Positions 6,396 through 8,055 of a stretch of DNA of 8,055 nucleotides are shown piece by piece; the first letter of the stretch is position 1, and every line of letters begins with the position of its first letter. Both the position numbers and the translations under genes were made by a program. The stretch is taken from the NCBI GenBank assembly GCA_945874815.1, contig CAMCIE010000053.1:1-8055 (forward strand), written 5' to 3'. Below the pieces are notes generated by a model. It was not told where the DNA came from, made no database searches, and was given only the letters and a program-made list of their open reading frames with translations. This stretch comes from an uncultured Bacteroidales bacterium. GTDB taxonomy: Bacteria > Bacteroidota > Bacteroidia > Bacteroidales > UBA932.

Positions 6396-6403
6396 CAAAA
6401 TTA
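6396..6403 (-). promoter_or_regulatory. -7 box of the flippase-hexosaminidase promoter
   Basis: On the minus strand this reads TAATTTTG, matching TAnnTTTG exactly. Transcription would start near 6390, giving a leader of about 70 bases before the ATG at 6321. No TTTG is present 19 bases upstream (on the plus strand 6423-6426 reads GCAC), so the -33 element is weak or absent. The same octamer occurs in the opposite orientation at 6416-6423. Confidence 0.5.
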
Positions 6404-6415
6404 ATTATTTTTGCC

Positions 6416-6423
6416 TAATTTTG
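6416..6423 (+). promoter_or_regulatory. -7 box of the cyclophilin-HAD operon promoter
   Basis: TAATTTTG matches TAnnTTTG and lies 22 bases before the ATG at 6446, the same geometry as the chromate transporter promoter (30 bases). The expected -33 position (6393-6396) reads TAAC, with no TTTG. The transcription start should be near 6429, giving a short leader of under 20 bases, and this supports the ATG at 6446 over an upstream TTG at 6431. Confidence 0.55.
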
Positions 6424-6445
6424 CACGGATTTGACAACAAGTATT

Positions 6446-7171
6446 ATGAAACCGAACATTTTAAAAATCACTGTCATCTGTGCATCCCTTGCGGCAGCTT
6501 CATCTTTTGTATCTTGCTCGTCATGCTCTTCAAATGCGGGCAAAAAGGGTGACATGCAGCAGAACGACAGTCTGAAAACAGCACTTGAAATGGAAAGACA
6601 AAGAATGGAAGAGCCTATGTTTGATATAGTTACAAACATGGGCACAATGCGTATCAAACTTTATTCAAAGACACCGAAACACCGTGAGAACTTTGTGAAA
6701 CTGGTTGCAGAGCACTACTATGACAGTCTGCTTTTCCACAGGGTAATCGACGGATTCATGATCCAGGCCGGAGATCCATACACAAGGGATACTTCAAAGG
6801 TGGCGCTCTACGGACAGGGCGGACCTGACTATACTATTCCGGCTGAGTTCGTGAATGAATACTGGCACAAGAAGGGAGCAATTGCAGCCGCAAGGAAAGG
6901 TGACATGGCCAATCCGAAGAAGGCTTCCTCTGGTTCACAGTTCTACATTGTCCAGGATGAAAACAACTGCCTTCACCTTGACGGACAATACACAATCTTC
7001 GGTGAAACCATTGAGGGACTGGATGTTATTGACAAGATTGCAAAAGTTCCAACTGACAGGTACGACCGTCCTTTGGAAGATGTGAGAATCATCACAGTCA
7101 AACCGGTAGAGGTGCAAATCCCGGATGTTGCCTCAGCAGCAGACAGCACGGATACAGCATCACAGGAGTAG
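6446..7171 (+). CDS. Cyclophilin-type peptidyl-prolyl cis-trans isomerase, lipoprotein
   Basis: A 241-residue envelope folding factor that speeds cis-trans isomerisation of Xaa-Pro bonds. The lipoprotein signal MKPNILKITVICASLAAA ends at FVSC, with Cys24 the likely lipidation site; a second Cys (27) follows in a Ser/Cys-rich linker. No acidic surface-export signal follows the cysteine, so a periplasm-facing location is likely. The cyclophilin domain covers about 58-222: FDIVTNMGTMRIKLY (59-73), LFHRVIDGFMIQAGDP (96-111) with the catalytic Arg99 and Gln107, SSGSQFYIVQ (161-170) and HLDGQYTIFGE (177-187). His177 and Tyr182 stand where human CypA has Trp121 and His126, as in many bacterial members, which usually lowers cyclosporin binding. 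The Ser/Thr/Asp-rich tail (227-241) is probably disordered. The ATG was chosen because it gives a clean signal peptide. The HAD gene follows after 4 bases. Confidence 0.94.
   Translation: MKPNILKITVICASLAAASSFVSCSSCSSNAGKKGDMQQNDSLKTALEMERQRMEEPMFDIVTNMGTMRIKLYSKTPKHRENFVKLVAEHYYDSLLFHRVIDGFMIQAGDPYTRDTSKVALYGQGGPDYTIPAEFVNEYWHKKGAIAAARKGDMANPKKASSGSQFYIVQDENNCLHLDGQYTIFGETIEGLDVIDKIAKVPTDRYDRPLEDVRIITVKPVEVQIPDVASAADSTDTASQE
7164..7168 (+). promoter_or_regulatory. Shine-Dalgarno for the HAD hydrolase gene
   Basis: AGGAG is formed by the last two sense codons of the cyclophilin gene (CAG GAG, then TAG) and lies 7 bases before the ATG at 7176. This spacing decides the HAD start: the frame is open upstream to an ATG at 7125 inside the cyclophilin gene, but that one has no ribosome site and gives an unrelated N-terminus. 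Confidence 0.65.
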
Positions 7172-7175
7172 TGCG

Positions 7176-7874
7176 ATGACTGATCTGAGAAATAGATTCA
7201 CTCACATATTTTTCGATGCCGACGACACGCTTTGGGAGAACGAGAGTTTTTTCAGAGAGGCGGAGGCGCAGTTTGCCCGGCTTCTTTCAGACTGGTCCGG
7301 GCCGGAGGGCCTGCAGCAGTTGCTCTGGCAGAAGCAGGAGGAAAACATTCCTGTATTCGGCTATGGTTCAAAGACTTATCTGATAGGCATGACCGATGCT
7401 GCCATGGAACTTTGCGGAGGAAACCTTCCATTGGAAATATATACGGGCATCAAGAAGATCATCCGTGACCTGACCTATCATGAGTTCCGGATCATTGAAG
7501 GGGTGGAAGAAACTTTGAAGGCACTCTGTGGCAGATTCGAGCTTGTTGTCGCCACCAAGGGTGACGTGACCGAGCAGATGGCAAAATATCGCAAATCCGG
7601 ATTGAGCCAATATTTCCACCATATCGAAGTGATGGAAAACAAGACAGAGGAAAACTATCTGGAGCTTGCTTCGAAGCACAATCTGAAGCCTGAACAGATG
7701 CTCATGGTGGGAAATTCCGTCAAGTCTGACATTGCTCCGGTAATCAATATCGGAGGGTATGCCATCAACACCCCTCATGAGATTGTCTGGACACATGAAA
7801 TGATGGATATGCCGGAATCTGACAGAATCACTATTGTCAAAAGGATTGATGATATTCCAAAACTTCTCCTTTGA
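7176..7874 (+). CDS. HAD-superfamily hydrolase (YjjG/haloacid dehalogenase-like)
   Basis: A 232-residue soluble, cytosolic Mg2+-dependent hydrolase, probably a phosphatase. All HAD motifs are visible: motif I FFDADDTLW (12-20) with nucleophile Asp14 and acid/base Asp16; motif II Thr127 in VVATKGD (124-130); motif III probably Lys156 in MENKTEE; motif IV GNSVKSD (179-185) ending in the metal-binding Asp185. A helical insert between motifs I and II (about 21-105) is a C1-type cap of the haloacid dehalogenase/phosphoglycolate phosphatase kind. Length suits the YjjG-like subgroup, whose members dephosphorylate nucleotides or sugar phosphates; the substrate here is unknown. It starts 4 bases after the cyclophilin stop, so they share a transcript, though no functional link is evident. 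It ends the operon. Confidence 0.92.
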   Translation: MTDLRNRFTHIFFDADDTLWENESFFREAEAQFARLLSDWSGPEGLQQLLWQKQEENIPVFGYGSKTYLIGMTDAAMELCGGNLPLEIYTGIKKIIRDLTYHEFRIIEGVEETLKALCGRFELVVATKGDVTEQMAKYRKSGLSQYFHHIEVMENKTEENYLELASKHNLKPEQMLMVGNSVKSDIAPVINIGGYAINTPHEIVWTHEMMDMPESDRITIVKRIDDIPKLLL

Positions 7875-7875
7875 T

Positions 7876-7924
7876 GATATTTGCCGGGTGTCAGTCTTGC
7901 TATTGGCACAGAATTGGCAATATC
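7876..7924 (+). repeat. Imperfect inverted repeat in the 3' untranslated region
   Basis: GATATTTGCC (7876-7885) is complementary to GGCAATATC (7916-7924) except for one bulged T, enclosing 30 bases that include ATTGGCA twice as a direct repeat (7902-7908 and 7912-7919 region). It starts right after the HAD stop codon. No T-run follows, so it is not an intrinsic terminator by itself; it may be a 3'-end stabilising structure. No gene is visible in 7875-7972. Confidence 0.4.
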
Positions 7925-7972
7925 TCAAAACCGAATAGTTTTTTCATAGGTTAAGTTTTAGGTTAGAATTGC

Positions 7973-8011
7973 GAAAGGTAGCTGCAGTGATGCATCTACC
8001 TTTCTTCTTTT
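7973..8011 (+). terminator. Intrinsic terminator of the cyclophilin-HAD operon
   Basis: GAAAGGTAG (7973-7981) and CTACCTTTC (7996-8004) are exact 9-bp complements. Inside, TGCA (7983-7986) pairs with TGCA (7991-7994) after a single C/T mismatch, closing on a GTGA loop, which fits the stable GNRA tetraloop class. The T-rich run TTCTTTT follows at 8005-8011. This is a strong rightward terminator about 100 bases after the HAD stop. The left flank is not strongly A-rich, so it is probably one-directional. Confidence 0.85.
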
Positions 8012-8030
8012 ATATAACCAAAAAACTGGC

Positions 8031-8044
8031 TGACTAAAAAGTCA
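8031..8044. repeat. Short perfect inverted repeat at the right edge
   Basis: TGACT (8031-8035) and AGTCA (8040-8044) are exact complements around AAAA. It follows the terminator by about 20 bases and lies in non-coding sequence that runs off the window, ending TGTCA. The stretch ACTGGCTGACTAAAAAGTCA resembles ends of some insertion sequences in gut Bacteroidales, but without the element itself this is only a suggestion. Confidence 0.35.
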
Positions 8045-8055
8045 TCGAAATGTCA

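Noticed and set aside
6431..6445. TTG start adding five residues to the cyclophilin
   Set aside because: It would start almost at the inferred transcription start, and the ATG at 6446 gives a compact lipoprotein signal.
7368..7928. 186-codon minus-strand open frame opposite the HAD gene
   Set aside because: Antisense to HAD motifs II-IV; the translation is Cys/His-rich without a domain, and the terminator at 7973-8011 points the other way.

Overview
The window looks like chromosomal DNA from a member of the Bacteroidota, most likely the order Bacteroidales. Upstream of the 16S rRNA gene there is an exact Bacteroidetes-type promoter (TTTG, 19 bases, TAnnTTTG). The same -7 box (TAnnTTTG) precedes three protein-coding transcription units. 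Most starts lack a Shine-Dalgarno sequence. The gene set also fits: split chromate transporters, an AspT/YidE-type carrier, a GH20 hexosaminidase lipoprotein and a cyclophilin lipoprotein. Genus cannot be fixed from the sequence alone.

Layout. Bases 1-31 are the extreme 5' end of a 16S rRNA gene on the minus strand, followed by its leader (about 32-183) and promoter (190-220). Diverging from it is a tight three-gene plus-strand operon: two half-size chromate (CHR) transporter subunits with an ATGA overlap (289-846, 843-1391), then a two-repeat AspT/YidE/YbjL-type transporter with two central RCK_C domains (1395-3062). A 108-base convergent gap follows. It holds a 23-bp tandem repeat and a hairpin, and separates this operon from a minus-strand pair, a MOP-superfamily polysaccharide flippase (6321-4831) and a GH20 beta-N-acetylhexosaminidase lipoprotein (4829-3171), spaced by one base. 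The flippase diverges from a plus-strand pair: a cyclophilin-type peptidyl-prolyl isomerase lipoprotein (6446-7171) and a HAD-superfamily hydrolase (7176-7874). That pair ends about 100 bases later at an intrinsic terminator (7973-8011). The last 40 bases carry a small inverted repeat of unknown origin.

How the genes fit together. The chr-chr-aspT operon looks like an inner-membrane anion/small-acid transport unit; its substrate is not shown. The flippase and hexosaminidase are co-transcribed and suggest a link between glycan export and glycan trimming in the envelope. The cyclophilin is an envelope folding factor; its HAD partner is presumably a cytosolic phosphatase of unknown substrate.

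I do not see a clearly new multi-gene system. The most interesting signals are regulatory: two divergent promoter pairs that seem to share polymerase footprints (one built from an exact inverted repeat of the -7 box), a two-hairpin 5' leader on the flippase transcript, and the tandem repeat between convergent operons.
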